Shown one piece after another: positions 45,186 to 56,608 of a stretch of 64,000 bases of DNA. A model generated the notes under the pieces. The model worked only from the letters and a program-made list of their open reading frames with translations. It ran no database searches and was not told the origin of the DNA. The stretch is from Dama dama (taxonomy: Eukaryota > Chordata > Mammalia > Artiodactyla > Cervidae), in assembly GCF_033118175.1 (NCBI RefSeq), contig NC_083698.1, positions 66,309,001 through 66,373,000 on the forward strand, read 5' to 3'. Every line of letters begins with the position of its first letter. Position 1 is the first letter of the stretch. The translations under genes and the position numbers were made by a program.

Positions 45186-48064
45186 GAAAGCAAGAGAAGG
45201 CCCCTTTTTAAAAAGTAAACTAAAAGGGAAGAGAATTCCTGAACTTTGCAGAGCTGCAGTGCTGGGTAGGCATTTGACCTGAGACCTCCCCTCCCTGCTT
45301 CATTCTTCCTGGGTCATTGTCATATATTATGTGGAAATGCCATTTGGGGACACAATGCCCAACATCTGTAACAGCATTGCCCTGGAAGTGTCCAAAGTGC
45401 TCTTAAACAGGTTTAGAGTTTACTTTTACCTCTCCTTAGCTAATGAAGAGGGTGGCATGAAATGACTTTTCCAGAACAGCCTCCACTTAGCATCCCCATG
45501 GGATCGACTTTCAGGCATGCCCTCGATCAATCTTCTCAAACTGACCAAACCAACACCTCAGAGGTTCCAATCTATTACAAAACCAAAGTCACAAAAAATC
45601 TGTAGATATTCAAAGAGTTCAAGTTGGCAACATCAAAAAATACAATGTAATGTCACAACGCTGTCCACAATACATTGACATGATTTGTGTTAAGATAATA
45701 ACATATAAAACTATATCAGTAGCTTTGTCCTATAATAGGAAAGAAAGTTTTGTGAAAACCATCTGTGATTCTAGCCATAGCCTCATCGAAAGTCTAGGCT
45801 GACGCCCTCTTTGAATGTAAGGCCAGGTCTCACATCCCATCCTCACACCCCATCTTGCCCCAGTGTTATCTCAGATGCAAGCTCCAACTATCATGACAGA
45901 CTCAGTCCTGATGGCAAGCCCACTTGGAATGGCAGAAATTCCTAAGATAATTTGGGACACGTTGCTGAAAATGCAGCTTAGCAGCATGGAGATGCTCTCT
46001 TGCAAAGCCCCCACCAACACACATACAATCAACTACCCATTCAGAATTTTTGCAATCAGAAAAATAAAAGTTTCTTTAAATTAACGGCTTTTCTATCTGT
46101 GGTTGTAGCAAATTCCACAGAGACCCTCTGAAACTATCCAAGGGTGAAAACAACCTTCAGAAAGTGTTGCTTTTAGAAATTCTGGCCAGCTTATCCCATA
46201 GGTACCTCATTGACTCTGGGCTCTTGTGAGTCTTCTGTGAAAGTGTTTTACCCACAGACTTTTCTGATTGAAAGTGTTCAAGCCCAGCATCGTTTGCTGG
46301 TGCCTAAGTCTCTGTCTGAGTGGTGCCTGAGTCTCTGTCACCTAAGTCATTGACACCTTCTCTCTGAGCCACGTACTTCAAAATGCCAGCTCCCCCTTCC
46401 AGGGAGTAGGGCAGAAAAAAAGTTTAAAAGCACACATTGAATCCTGCCAGGCAAGCACTTGGCAACCAAGAGCACTGCATTCTGGATCCAAGGCTTGGGT
46501 TGGCTAGGAGAGAATCTTTGGAGCCAGAAGTAGCTCAGGGATGCATGGATGCTGGGAACTTCATCAGGGATTCACCAAGATTTTCTACACCGATGTATGG
46601 TAAGAGATACATTTTATATTGCGATCCAGTACACACAGAGAGCTGCTAGTAGACACAGATAAAAACACAGAACTAAAACCAGCTCCTAGACTTCAGACCC
46701 ACCAACTCTGCCTGCTGAGGAATAGTCATTTAATAACTATTTCTCGAATGAACAAAGCAAACCCAAACCTTAGTGAAACAATACTTACCAGTCTGATATT
46801 TTCTGTTCTATTTTATTCTTTTTCATTTCTTTAAAAAGGTAATGAGTTGCAACTCACTAAAGTGATGTCACTGCTGCCACCACAAACAGAGTCCTATTCT
46901 GACAGGACTTCTATGCACACCTTGTCTTCATTGAAGATTCCTGAAATTTGTCCTGTGGGAAGCCGGGGCTTGGGGACATTGGAGGCAAGTGGAACCACAC
47001 TGGGACATAACCAGTTCAGACAAAGGAAGATTTGGGGGGGGGGGGGGAGGGGGCGGGGATGCCGCAAAGCTGGCCAAGGGCAAGGGCACTTCTCTCTGGA
47101 TGAGACAGACCTACGTCATGTCTCCCCATCCCTGTCCAAATGCTGTCACTGTCCCCTCTTATAAAACCCCCTTCACACCCAAGAAGATTTAACAAATGGA
47201 GTCAGATGTCAGGCTGGCTTCATCTAGGTATCACTGGAAGGACCAGGCAGGGGGTAAAAAAGGGTTGTTTAAGCTGCTGTGAAAATCACAGAGTCACCTG
47301 GTAAAGTGAAAATCCACTCAGACCCAAAAGGGAGGAATTAAGCAACTTTGTAAATAAAGGGATCATTACTCTTGATGCATTAATACACCCTTAAGACCTA
47401 TCAAAAACTTCCTATTTCAAGATGAATGAAGAGCATTAGATGCTCATTTCCCAAGCTGGGTGGGCTGTTTTCACTGCCCAGCCTGGGGGGTAGAGGTCAG
47501 CAGGGGCTGGCCCAGGTGGTGCACTAGTGGAGCTATGTTGGGGTTCCAGGAGGGGACAGTCCCTACCTCTCTGTGATTATGAAGGTTGTAGCCAGAGCCC
47601 CGTTTTTCACTGAAGGGATGTGCCCGCTGCACACCTGATGAAGTCGGGAGGAAAGTTCTATGCCAGTGCACTTGCCTCCTGCAAGTTTCATCATCATTCA
47701 CCAAGTAAGCATAATTGCTTCGTGTTTAAGAGATGCTGGGAACAGGGGCGCTGTTGGTAATTGCCTAATGGGCAGACGAAATGAGGTGTGAGGCACATTG
47801 GTGTGAAAAAAGCAATAGCCACAAGTTTATTAACATTGAGAATTAAAATAAGCTCTGCCCCAGCCAAGCAGTCCTTGCTGCAATGAATCCCATTATCCCT
47901 CTAATAACTGCACAGTGCTCCACTGGATGCTCTCTGCCCCAGGAGGTGGAGAGGCCTTCACACAGGTCACCTCTCTGCCAGCTTCAGAAGCTGCAATCTC
48001 TGGTTCACTGATGACTGTCAGGGAGGAAACGCGAACACCCCCTGCCTCCCCTGTAGCTCCTCTG
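45186..48064. other. unique DNA with G-run and conserved-looking block
   Basis: An imperfect 23-bp tandem repeat (TGGTGCCTAAGTCTCTGTC and its variant) is at about 46299-46342. A G14-A-G5-C-G4 tract is at 47034-47058. Sequence at about 47735-47935 is repeat-free and looks conserved (CCTAATGGGCAGACGAAATG, GAGAATTAAAATAAGC). I find no gene. Confidence 0.4.
47034..47058 (+). repeat. poly(G) tract, G-quadruplex-prone
   Basis: Fourteen G are followed by A, five G, C and four G. It can fold as a G-quadruplex on the plus strand. Run length in the source assembly may be inaccurate. Confidence 0.85.
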
Positions 48065-48203
48065 CGTGCATGCCAAGTGGCTTCTGTGGTGTCTGACTCT
48101 TTGAGACCTCTGGACTGTGGCCCGCCAGGCTCCTCTGTCCATGAAATTCTCCAGGCAAGAATACTGGCGTGGGTTGCCATTCTCTTCTGTAGGGCATCTT
48201 CCC
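48065..48203 (-). mobile_element. Bov-tA/Bov-A SINE, truncated
   Basis: Antisense: TGGTGTCTGACTCTTTGAGA, CAGGCAAGAATACTGGCGTG and GCCATTCTCTTCTGTAGGGC. AGCTCCTCT occurs on each side as a probable 9-bp target duplication. Confidence 0.85.
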
Positions 48204-49069
48204 GCAGCTCCTCTAATTCCACTTAAATCCACAGGCAGGCACTTGAAGAGCTGTGAAAGAGGGAAGCCAAAGAGAATGATATACCATTGTGATATGGGTG
48301 CCTTTTTAAACAACTGTCAATTAGCATTTATGAAGGTATACTATAGGGTTCTGGAGCTGAATGTTACTGTGTCCCACTGATGGAAGTCAGGGGCCCCACC
48401 TGGGGCTCGGCAACCAGCCTTGCCTTCTTTCTTCAACCTTAATCATGTTATCAAACATTTCTAGATGCCCAGTGCTAGGAGGAGAGTTGCCCTTGACCTC
48501 GAGCACATTTAATCTATGCAGAAAGCAAAGCTCTCCTGGGTAAAATAATCAGAAAGCAATCAGTGAATGCTGAAACCCAGAACCTAATGAAAATGCAGAG
48601 AAAGGAGAGGCAGGGCTGTCAGAGCTCCCAGAGGATGTGCAGCTTAGGTATAGGAAAGGCAGCGGGAACTGCATGAACAAAACTTACAGACTCAAGGCAC
48701 TCAGTGAAGGACGGAGGCCAACCAGGCAAAAGGCCAACCAGCAGAGAGTAGGCTTGGGTGGGCAGAGAGAGCCACACAGGGAAAACCAAGTGTGGAGTCT
48801 GGATCCAGTGCTGGGTTTAAAGGTAGCCCTTGTAGGTTTCAGAAAAGAGGAATCATGGGATTAAAGAATTTAAATCCCTCTATGTTAAGTTCGCTTTGTG
48901 TTGCTAAATTTTGATTTACCTTAAATTTCATGAATTTCGCTCACTTTATATTCACAGCCACCAACTTCAAAGGGGCCTTGGTATTTCCCCACAATCCAGC
49001 TACATCACCCTGGTGCCTCTACTCCCTTAGTTGCTGACTGACAACTGTGCACGTTTTTCTCTCTTCTCA
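48204..49069. other. unique DNA, no gene recognised
   Basis: Repeat-poor. No credible ORF. Confidence 0.4.
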
Positions 49070-50686
49070 AACATTCAGCACTTCTGCCAGCATCCTGCTC
49101 TCAGCTGCTGACCCTGCATCCTGTTCTTACTCCTCCCACCTCTAACCCACTAGCCTGCCTGCACCACCCCCCCGCACTCCCCACTCCCACCCCGCAAGCT
49201 CTGGTCACTCTCATTTCTTTGAATGGACCTTCCTGCTCCAGTGGAGGGCTTCCCTCCACCTGTATGCCAGATCAGCCCCCTCCCTTACTCAAGGTCACTC
49301 CTCCTCTATCTCCCCAGCCCCCATCAGCGCACACACTGCAACAATTTCTCTCTTTTTAAAGAAAAAACAAACAAAAACTGATTCTTGCCCTCACGTTTCA
49401 GGTCCTGTCCCATTTCTCTGCTCCCCTTTGCAGGATGATTCCTTAAACGAGCTGAGCTGTCTGCATCCGCACCCTGCATGGCCTATAGCAGGCATCCTCT
49501 CATGAACCCGCTTCAATCAGGCTTGGCCCCGCCCTGCCACCATACCACTCTCCTCACCCCTGACCTCCATGCTGTTAAATGCAAGGGTCATTCTCATCTT
49601 ATCTGAGCTCTCAGCAGCTTTCTTCACTTGGTTCCCAGAACACATCTCCCCCTTAGACTCTGGCTAGTTTCTTCCCATTTTTTTCAACCTCTAAAAATTA
49701 TAGTGCCCCAGTGCCCAGTCTTCGGACCTGTTCTCTCTCTAAATTATACCACTTTGGTCTCATCCAATCTCATAGTTGTAAACACCATCTATTTGCTAAC
49801 AAGCCTCAAATTTATGTCTTCAGTGTGGACCCACTCCAGATTCCAGAGAGATCTCTATTTGGATGTCTAACAGGCATCTCAAATTCAGTATTTTCGGAAA
49901 CAAATTCCTGGTTCCTGGTCCACTTCCCACTCCACTGTGACACACACACTCATCACCTCCTCCTCCCACATCCTCTTCCATGCATGTCCTTTGGTCAGGA
50001 CCAAAACCTTGGTCCTCCTTGATGCCACTTTTGAATCCATCAGCAAATCCGATTGACTCTGCTTTCACACTCTATCCAGACTCTGACCACTTACCATCTC
50101 CACTACGACCTCCCTGCTCCAAACCACCACCTGCAGCGACCTGTTGGCTGGTGTCCCCACCTCTGCCGTTGCTCCCATATCAGTTCAACATATTAGCCAG
50201 AGTGATGCTTTACAAATAGATGCAAATCATGTCATTTCTCTGCTCAAAGTCTTCTAATGACTTTGCAGATCACCCAGAATAAAATCCAACATTCTGACAA
50301 TGGCCTGAAGATTCTTACCCTCTCTGACTCCAGTTCCTTCTCTGACTCTGCCTTCCCTCTCTTGCTCTGCTCAGCATGCCAGCCCCTTGCTGTTTCTCAA
50401 AGCAAGCTCCTTCTGGCTGAAATAGAATTCTCTCAGACAGTCACAAGGCCTACTCCTTCAGTTCTCCCAGATCTGGCTCAGTCTCACTTGATTAGTAAAG
50501 CCTTCCTTGGCCAACCCACATAAGCCCATTCTGTTTAACTTCTCTCCATTCAGCCTATCACCACCTGTTAAACCACATTTTCCTTGCCACTCATTCAGTA
50601 TCTCTCCCTTAGAATATAAGCTCATTTGGGGCAGGATGTACGTCAGTGTCTAATATGTAGCAGGCATTCAAGAAATACTCAGTGAA
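49070..50686 (+). mobile_element. L2 LINE, long sense copy
   Basis: The order of L2 ORF2 end and 3' UTR is preserved over more than 1 kb: CTCATCTTATCTGAGCTCTC, ATTATAGTGCCCCAGTGCC, TTTGGATGTCTAACAGGCAT, AATCCATCAGCAAATCCGAT, TATTAGCCAGAGTGATGC, GAATAAAATCCAACATTCTG, then the terminal AGAATATAAGCTCATTTG and TAGCAGGCATTCAAG. Coding frames are broken. The part before about 49500 is only loosely supported. Confidence 0.8.
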
Positions 50687-50770
50687 GGGATGGGATGGGA
50701 GGGGGCTGGGAAGGAGGTTCAATTGGGGAGGGGATATACGTATACCTACAGTTGATTCACCTTGTTGTAT
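50687..50770 (+). mobile_element. ruminant L1 3' UTR, part 1 (split by Bov-tA)
   Basis: GGGAAGGAGGTTCAATTGGG, GGATATACGTATACCTACAG and TTGATTCACCTTGTTGTAT are L1 3' UTR text. It resumes beyond the SINE. Confidence 0.75.
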
Positions 50771-50977
50771 GGGCTTCCCTGGCGGCTCAGGCAGTAAAGC
50801 ATCTGCCTGCAATTCAGGAGACCTGGGTTCGATCCCTGGGTTGGGAAGATCCCCTGGAGAAGGAAATGGCAATCCACTCCAGTATTCTTGCTTGGAGAAT
50901 TCCATGGACAGAAGAGCCTACTGGGTTACATTCCATGGTGTCGCAAAGAGCTGGACACGACTGAGCAACTAACTCGT
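50771..50977 (+). mobile_element. Bov-tA SINE inside L1 tail
   Basis: One of the best-preserved Bov-tA copies here. Head GGGCTTCCCTGGCGGCTCAG has an intact-looking pol III B-box, GGTTCGATCC (50826-50835). The Bov-A body AAGGAAATGGCAATCCACTC follows, ending GACACGACTGAGCAACTAAC. Sequence preservation suggests relative youth. Confidence 0.95.
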
Positions 50978-51045
50978 TCACATGGCAGAAAACAACACAA
51001 CATTGTAAAACAATTATCCTCCAATTAAAAATTAAGAAAAAAAAC
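50978..51045 (+). mobile_element. ruminant L1 3' end, part 2
   Basis: CATGGCAGAAAACAACACAA, CATTGTAAAACAATTATCC, TCCAATTAAAAATTAAG and an A-tail complete the L1 split by the Bov-tA. Confidence 0.8.
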
Positions 51046-51409
51046 GCTTGGTGAGTGAACAATATTTATTTGAACCCTCTCTTCTGAGCACTTGCCATGG
51101 ACAAGAAAAAAATTTTTCTCTGCTCTAGCTATCCTTTGCTGGTGGTTCAACATCCATGGCTTGATATAACTCCCATGGATGTCACAACACCTACCTTGAA
51201 CATAGGGTGTTGCTGCCATCCCCTTTCCTCCATGCCCACACCTTTCAGGATCACCAAGGTGAGTTTGTATCCATCCTCTGTTCCCTTGTCTGGGAAATGA
51301 GTTTTCTGATGCCAGCTGCCGCTTGGCAAAACAAAAGTAACTGACCATAACCCACAGTTTCCTTCCACTGAGCTGAGGCAGCAGTGGCTGGGATGTCAAG
51401 CTTTAGTCC
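51046..51409. other. unique DNA
   Basis: A 124-codon minus-strand open frame covers this stretch, but has no domain or splice borders. No repeat is recognised. Confidence 0.35.
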
Positions 51410-51590
51410 TTCCATCTACTTACTACGTGATTTTGGCCAAGCTTTTTCATCTCCTGGATCTCAGTTTTCTTAAAAATAGGGTGGGAAAAGTAAAGCTAAA
51501 TTCTGGAGTTATTGTAGGATTGAATGAAATGGAGAATGGAAAATACTCAGCCCATAGCACTTGCCCACTAAATGTTGGTTGTCTTTCTCT
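51410..51590 (+). mobile_element. MIR SINE
   Basis: Sense MIR: CTTACTACGTGATTTTGGCC, GATCTCAGTTTTCTTAAAAA, TATTGTAGGATTGAATGAAA and ACTCAGCCCATAGCACTTGC. Confidence 0.75.
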
Positions 51591-51749
51591 CCCCAGAATG
51601 AAATGAAGCAGAACTCCATGGTTCTCCCCGCTGTCCTTCACCTGCCTTCTGTCTGCAGGAAAACTTCAAAGAACAAATTGAATAGAGAAGTGAGAAAATG
51701 CAGAAGCAAAGGAAAACAGACAAGCAAGACCAAATAGTAATAGTTTAGC

Positions 51750-52225
51750 CATTAGACAAAGCCAAAGACCTTTAGTTCCTCCTCCTCAAGGGCTATAGAT
51801 AATATTCTGAGCCACATCTTCTGAGCTGTCTTGTAGATACTGAAAGCCCTGCCAGGTGGAGGAAGTTAACTATATGGTGACCAGACTGTACCCATGGCAT
51901 AACTGCCACAATTCTGAGAACTGCCTCAAAGAAATGGGAACAAACAAACCCCTAGAACTGAAGATTAACTGTACTTAGTCAAAATGATACTGATCAGACC
52001 ACCACATGACCAGTCAAGATGACTGTCAGAGCTCACTGTGCTTTTTCTGCACGTAGCCCCCCTCCTTCTGCCTCTACACCCCTGAAACTCCTCTTTAAAA
52101 GCTCTTGCCCACTGGTTGTCAGGAGAGAGTCAGCCTTTGGACATAAATCTGCTCTCCTCTAAAATAAAGCACATTTTCCTTTCCACCAACTTTGCCTGTT
52201 GAGTATTGGCTTTTGAAAGGCAAGC
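51750..52225 (+). mobile_element. possible solo LTR of an endogenous retrovirus
   Basis: The stretch has LTR-like architecture: an AT/GC-mixed U3, a CTCTTTAAAAGCTCTTGCCC TATA-like region at about 52092, an AATAAAG signal at about 52161, and a U5-like end (TTGCCTGTTGAGTATTGGCT). No internal retroviral genes flank it. Borders and family are unresolved. Confidence 0.4.
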
Positions 52226-52287
52226 AACTGGACCTCACTTTCATTAATAATCAGAAGGTGATCCTAGAACCACTCTGAAACCACAGT

Positions 52288-52405
52288 TTTTCTTTTTTTT
52301 TTTGCACAGCTTGCAGGATCTTTGTTCCCCAACCAGGGTTGGAACCTGGGCCATCAGCAATGACAGCACAGAGTCCTAACAACCACTGGACCACTATGGA
52401 ATTCC
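52288..52405 (-). mobile_element. CHR-type SINE
   Basis: Antisense CHR: TGCAGGATCTTTGTTCCCCA, ACCAGGGTTGGAACCTGGGC and CACTGGACCACTATGGAATT. It starts with a poly(T). Confidence 0.9.
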
Positions 52406-53572
52406 TCCAGATCACAATTTCTAACCCAACACTTGACCATTGCCCTCCAGATGGAGATGCCTGATGCAGACCAGCAATGGCTGTCTAAAACTGTTTAGGC
52501 CATTCCCCACTCCCCTCCCCCTCCTCCTCACACACACCCACAGAGGGACAGGCTGCCCTTGGCACCCCTCTGACATTTATGGCAGTACTTCTCCGTCCTG
52601 CAAGGGTGGTGAACTGAATTCAGAAAAATGACAGGTCGTTACAAATATATTGCATGTTGTAAAATAAAAGAATGTCCTTGTTAGAAAGCCAAATGACTTA
52701 CTTTGGGAATAACTTTAAATATTAGGCATAAAATATTGTGAATGCAGAATGCACGTGTTACACTCTGGTAGAGTACTTTAAATATACATGTGATGCTCCA
52801 ATATCGATACATGTGGACGTTAGCATTAATCCTTTAACTGGAATGCTCCCTGACAGTAACTCTCCATTACTCAGCTCTTTATTGATTTGGGTTCATCTCT
52901 AAAAGTTCAGACTTGGAGAATACTCAGGCCGAGTGTCAGCTGAGGAGAGCAGCATGGACTGTTGGTAATTATCCAATGAATTCCAGTAATTATGCAATGA
53001 ATTACAAACTGTCTATACCAGTATTTCCTGGAATTCAAGAAACATGGATATGTGAATTCAGCAACATACCTGTGAACTTTTCAGGATACTTTTGGGGAGT
53101 GGGTTGGGGAAGTGGGGTGTCCAGCGGGAGGACCTTGTCCAGCTCCCACTGCCCTAGTGCTTATTCATCCACATCTCCTAACCCCAATTTTTATAATCGT
53201 ATGTATTCATATGACTTTTGGTTTTAATCTGCCACCATTCCCTTATGCCTCTAAAGAAAAAAGAGAAAAAAGGAAAGGAAAAACTAAAGAACCCCTAACT
53301 GGCTATGTGTATTACTTTGGGTAAATCACTATTTGTATACATAGCTTAACTAAAGTTCTATGATTATGGCTCTGAAACCAGCACTTTGACATAGGTCATG
53401 ACTCTTCAAGAGTCAAGAAATAACAGGCTCTGCCCTCAAAGCTCAACAAAGCTGATAGGTAAAATTCTCGCAAAATCTGAGTGTGGGTGTTCCCAGGCTC
53501 TTGCAAACTATTTATGAGTCCACCATTTGGCAGAGTTGAGTATGTCTTTTGTTGAGAAAATAGTTTTTCTGA
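52406..53572. other. unique DNA, conserved-looking AT-rich part
   Basis: About 52680-53040 is repeat-free with homeodomain-like words (GGTAATTATCC, GTAATTATGCAATG). A 104-codon open frame at 52913-53227 has no domain. A short MIR-like piece lies near 53300-53330. Confidence 0.4.
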
Positions 53573-53585
53573 TGTTCATTTTCAC

Positions 53586-53720
53586 TTTGTTTCATTTATT
53601 TTCCTTTTTTGGCTGCGTTGTGTGGATGGTGTGATATTAGTTCCCCGACCAGGGATTGAACCTGCACCCTTGGCAGTGATAGCACAGAGTCCTAACCACT
53701 GGACCACCAGGGAATTCCCC
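53586..53720 (-). mobile_element. CHR-type SINE with perfect target duplication
   Basis: Antisense CHR: TTTTTTGGCTGCGTTGTGTG, AGTTCCCCGACCAGGGATTG, CTTGGCAGTGATAGCACAG and GGACCACCAGGGAATTCC. TGTTCATTTTCA is repeated exactly at 53573-53584 and 53722-53733. Confidence 0.95.
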
Positions 53721-53733
53721 TTGTTCATTTTCA

Positions 53734-54464
53734 ACAACAAACTTATCAAATTGAATGAGTATGTAATTCTGATGGTAAACGAGTCTGGGAATGAGGGAGA
53801 AGCCTCCAGATACTTCTGAAGACATAGCATCTCTCCCACTTTCAACAGTCCTTTCCTTTGTCCTCTGTCATAACAAAGATTCATTGCATGGTTTTCCAAG
53901 CCAGATGCAGGCAATACTAACTAAACTCCTGAGCTTGCATTTTTCCTGTGATTCATGACTAGCCATTTGACCAAAGGAAGATGAAGCTGCAGTTCTCTCT
54001 GGGGAACTACAGGGCAAGAGAAAGCTTGTTCAAACTCTCATTCCTCAGTGAGTTCAGGTTATCTCCTGGTGCAAATCGGTAGGTCAAGGAGCAGTGCTCT
54101 CCTCGGAGTAATCACATATGGCACTTGATACAGAAATAGAGAGTACGGAGCCTGCTGAAATCAAAGGAGTGGGTGCAGTTATCACCCTCCTCTGAAGTGA
54201 GTCTCCTTCAGTCAGTCAGAAAACTAGTCTTCCTAAGGGACTCTACAGTGGCCTTCAAGACCCTTTCACGTCCTCAACCAAGGACCATTAACAAATGTGT
54301 TCCCTTGAGTATCCATTCAGCACTCATGATGTTGACTGCTGGGGCAAAGGGGAGGAGCATTCATTCAACAGATATTTGCTGAAATGACCAGCCCTGCCTT
54401 AGGACCTGGGTTGCAATAGTTAATGAGGTAGACATTGTGCTGTCCTCAGAGAGATTGCTCTGTG
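53734..54464. other. unique DNA with L2-like end
   Basis: No gene is recognised. TTCAACAGATATTTGCTGAA at about 54362 is an antisense L2/MIR-like start, fading by about 54450. Confidence 0.4.
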
Positions 54465-54620
54465 GTGAAAAGAGCCCCAGGCTTGTGATTAGAAGGCAAG
54501 CATTTGAGTCCAGCCTTCCCCTCTTACCTCTCTGAGCTTCACTTTACCTTAGTGAAAGTGACAGCCCCATCTACCTCCTTACTCAGCAACCTCATAGGAT
54601 CAAATAAACATGTTGACATG
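54465..54620 (+). mobile_element. MIR SINE
   Basis: Sense MIR: AGGCTTGTGATTAGAAGGCA, GAGTCCAGCCTTCCCCTC, CTCTGAGCTTCACTTTACC and AACCTCATAGGATCAAATAA. Confidence 0.75.
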
Positions 54621-54711
54621 CTCCGTAAACTCTAAAGTTTACACTATGGAAAGATCAGATGTGACTGCTATGCTACAGAAATTTAAAATGCTTTCTCTCA
54701 TTCTCAAAAGA

Positions 54712-55153
54712 ATTAAAAGCAGGGACTTCAACAGGTATTTTTGCATACATATTCACAGCAGCATTATTCACAAGAACCAAAGGCAAAAACAACCCAAATA
54801 TCCACCAATAGATGAATGGATAAATGAAATGTGATATACACAAATGATGGAATAGTGTCATCCTTAAAAGGGGAATGAAATTCTGATACATGCCACATGC
54901 CACAACATGGATAAACTTGGAAGACATTAGACTAAGCGAAATACATCAGACATAGAAAGACAAATACTGTATTATTCCATTTAAATGAAGTAACTAGAAT
55001 AGTCAAATTTACAGAGACAGAAAGTAGAATAGTTGTTACCAGGTGCTGTGAGGAAGAGGAATGGGGAATATAATCTAATGGGTATAGAGTTTCAGTTTGG
55101 GATGATGGAAAAGTTCTGAATATGGATGGTGGTGATTGCTCAAAGTGAATATA
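54712..55153 (+). mobile_element. L1M LINE 3' region, part 1 (outer layer of nest)
   Basis: Sense L1: ATTAAAAGCAGGGACTTCAA, ACAGCAGCATTATTCACAAG, AATATCCACCAATAGATGAA and GTTTGGGATGATGGAAAAGT. It breaks at GTGAATAT, where a younger L1 starts with poly(T), and resumes at about 56219. Confidence 0.85.
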
Positions 55154-56218
55154 ATTTTTTTTAAATTTTATTGAAGTATAGTTGATCTACAATGTTGTGT
55201 TAGCTTCTGGTGTACAATAGTGATTTGGTTACATATATATATAATATATGCATTATTTTTCAGGTTCTTTTCTATTATAGATTATTATAAGATATTGAAA
55301 TGGTCCCTTGTGCTATATAGTAGGCCACTGATATTTATATGTTAATATTTTATATACAGTACTGTGCATATGTTAATTCCAAGCTCCTAATTTATCTCTC
55401 CCCCTTTCCCCTTTGGTAAACTTACGTTTGTTTTCTGCTTGTAAGTCTGTTTCTGCCCATTTTTTGTTTGGGTTGTTTGTTTTTGTTGTTGTTGTTGCTA
55501 TTGAGCTGTATTAGCTGTATCTTAGAAACTAAGGTATCATTTGCAAATATTTTCTCCCAGTCTGTAGGCTGTCTTTTCGTTTTGTTTATGGTTTCCTTTG
55601 CTGTGCAACAGCTTGAAGAGGTTCCATTCGTTCATTTTTTAATTTTTTTTAATAATTTTGTTTATTTACTCTTGGCTATGCTGGGTCTTTGTTGCTGCAC
55701 AGGTTTTTCTCTAGTTGCAGCGAGCAGTGGCTACTGTCTGGTTGCTGTGCGCAGGCTTCTCACTGCAGTGGCTTCTCTTGTTGCGGAGCATGGGCTCTAG
55801 GGCACGTCGGGCTGACTGGTTGCAGCTCCCGAGATCTAGAGCACAGGCTCAACAGTGGCACGTAGGCTTAGTTGCTCTATCGCATGTGAGATCTTCCTGG
55901 ATCAGGAATTGAACTGGTGTCTCCTGCATTGACAGACGGATTCTTTCTCATTGAGCCACCAGGGAAGTCCCCCATCTATTTTCGCCTTTACTTCTATTCC
56001 TTCAGCAGACTGACCTAAGGAAACATTGTTATGGTTTGTATCAGAGAATGGTTTGCCTATGTTCTTTACCAGGAGTTTTATGGTGTCATGTCTAATCTTT
56101 AAGGCATTTTGAGTTTACTTCTGTGTATGGTATGAAGGAGTGTTCTAACTTCATTGATTTACATGTGGCTATCCAGTTTTCCCAGCACTATTTGCTGAAA
56201 ACTGTCTTTTCTCAAATA
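55154..56218 (-). mobile_element. younger artiodactyl L1 inserted in L1M
   Basis: It starts TTTTTTTAAATTTTATTGAA, GTATAGTTGATCTACAATG and GTGTTAGCTTCTGGTGTAC. It runs through CTGTGCAACAGCTTGAAGAG and, past the CHR SINE, TTTACCAGGAGTTTTATGG to TTTCCCAGCACTATTTGCTG. This is the antisense 3' portion of an L1. GTGAATAT occurs on both sides of the insertion (about 55144 and 56221). Confidence 0.85.
55636..55970 (-). mobile_element. long CHR-type SINE inside the younger L1
   Basis: Antisense extended CHR: TTTACTCTTGGCTATGCTGG, GTCTTTGTTGCTGCACAGG, CTTCTCTTGTTGCGGAGCAT, AGATCTTCCTGGATCAGG and GAGCCACCAGGGAAGTCCC. The 110-codon frame that crosses it is SINE- and L1-derived. Confidence 0.9.
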
Positions 56219-56285
56219 ATGTGAATATTCTTAATGCCACTGAACTATACACTTAAAAATGGCTTTAAAAAATTTCTTTTTTTAC
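56219..56285 (+). mobile_element. L1M LINE 3' region, part 2
   Basis: TAATGTGAATATTCTTAATG, CCACTGAACTATACACTTA and AAAATGGCTTTAAAAAA complete the outer L1M 3' end. Confidence 0.85.
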
Positions 56286-56504
56286 AAAAAAGCTTCATTT
56301 TAAAAAAAACTCAGGTATGCAGCTGTGTCAAGGTGAACTGCCAGCAGTTATTCCTGGAGGAGTTTCCTTAGCACACATCAGCTTGGTGCATTCCCACTGT
56401 CCAGGGTCTGGTGATCAGCTTGAAGGTTCATGAACCCACCTTTGTCAGCACAGAGAGAACTAACCCATCTCTTCGTGGGCACACATCCAGAGCACAACAT
56501 GTGT

Positions 56505-56597
56505 CAGTTTAGTTCAGTCGTCGTGTCCGACTCTGCCCCATGGATTGCAGCACTCCAGGCCTCCCTGGCCATCACCAAACTCCCGGAGTTTACTCAA
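56505..56597 (-). mobile_element. 93-bp BovB tail with perfect target duplication
   Basis: CAGTTTAGTTCAGTCGTCGT, CCATGGATTGCAGCACTCC and AACTCCCGGAGTTTACTCAA are the extreme BovB 3' end. ACAACATGTGT is repeated exactly at 56494-56504 and 56598-56608. This is a complete, very short insertion product. Confidence 0.95.
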
Positions 56598-56608
56598 ACA
56601 ACATGTGT

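Noticed and set aside
50826..50835. Pol III B-box suggesting a tRNA gene
   Set aside because: It is the tRNA-Glu-derived head of a Bov-tA SINE and has no tRNA cloverleaf.
55468..55800. 110-codon frame starting with a leucine-rich stretch like a signal peptide
   Set aside because: It spans antisense L1 and a CHR SINE; the leucine codons come from a (GTT)n-like tract.
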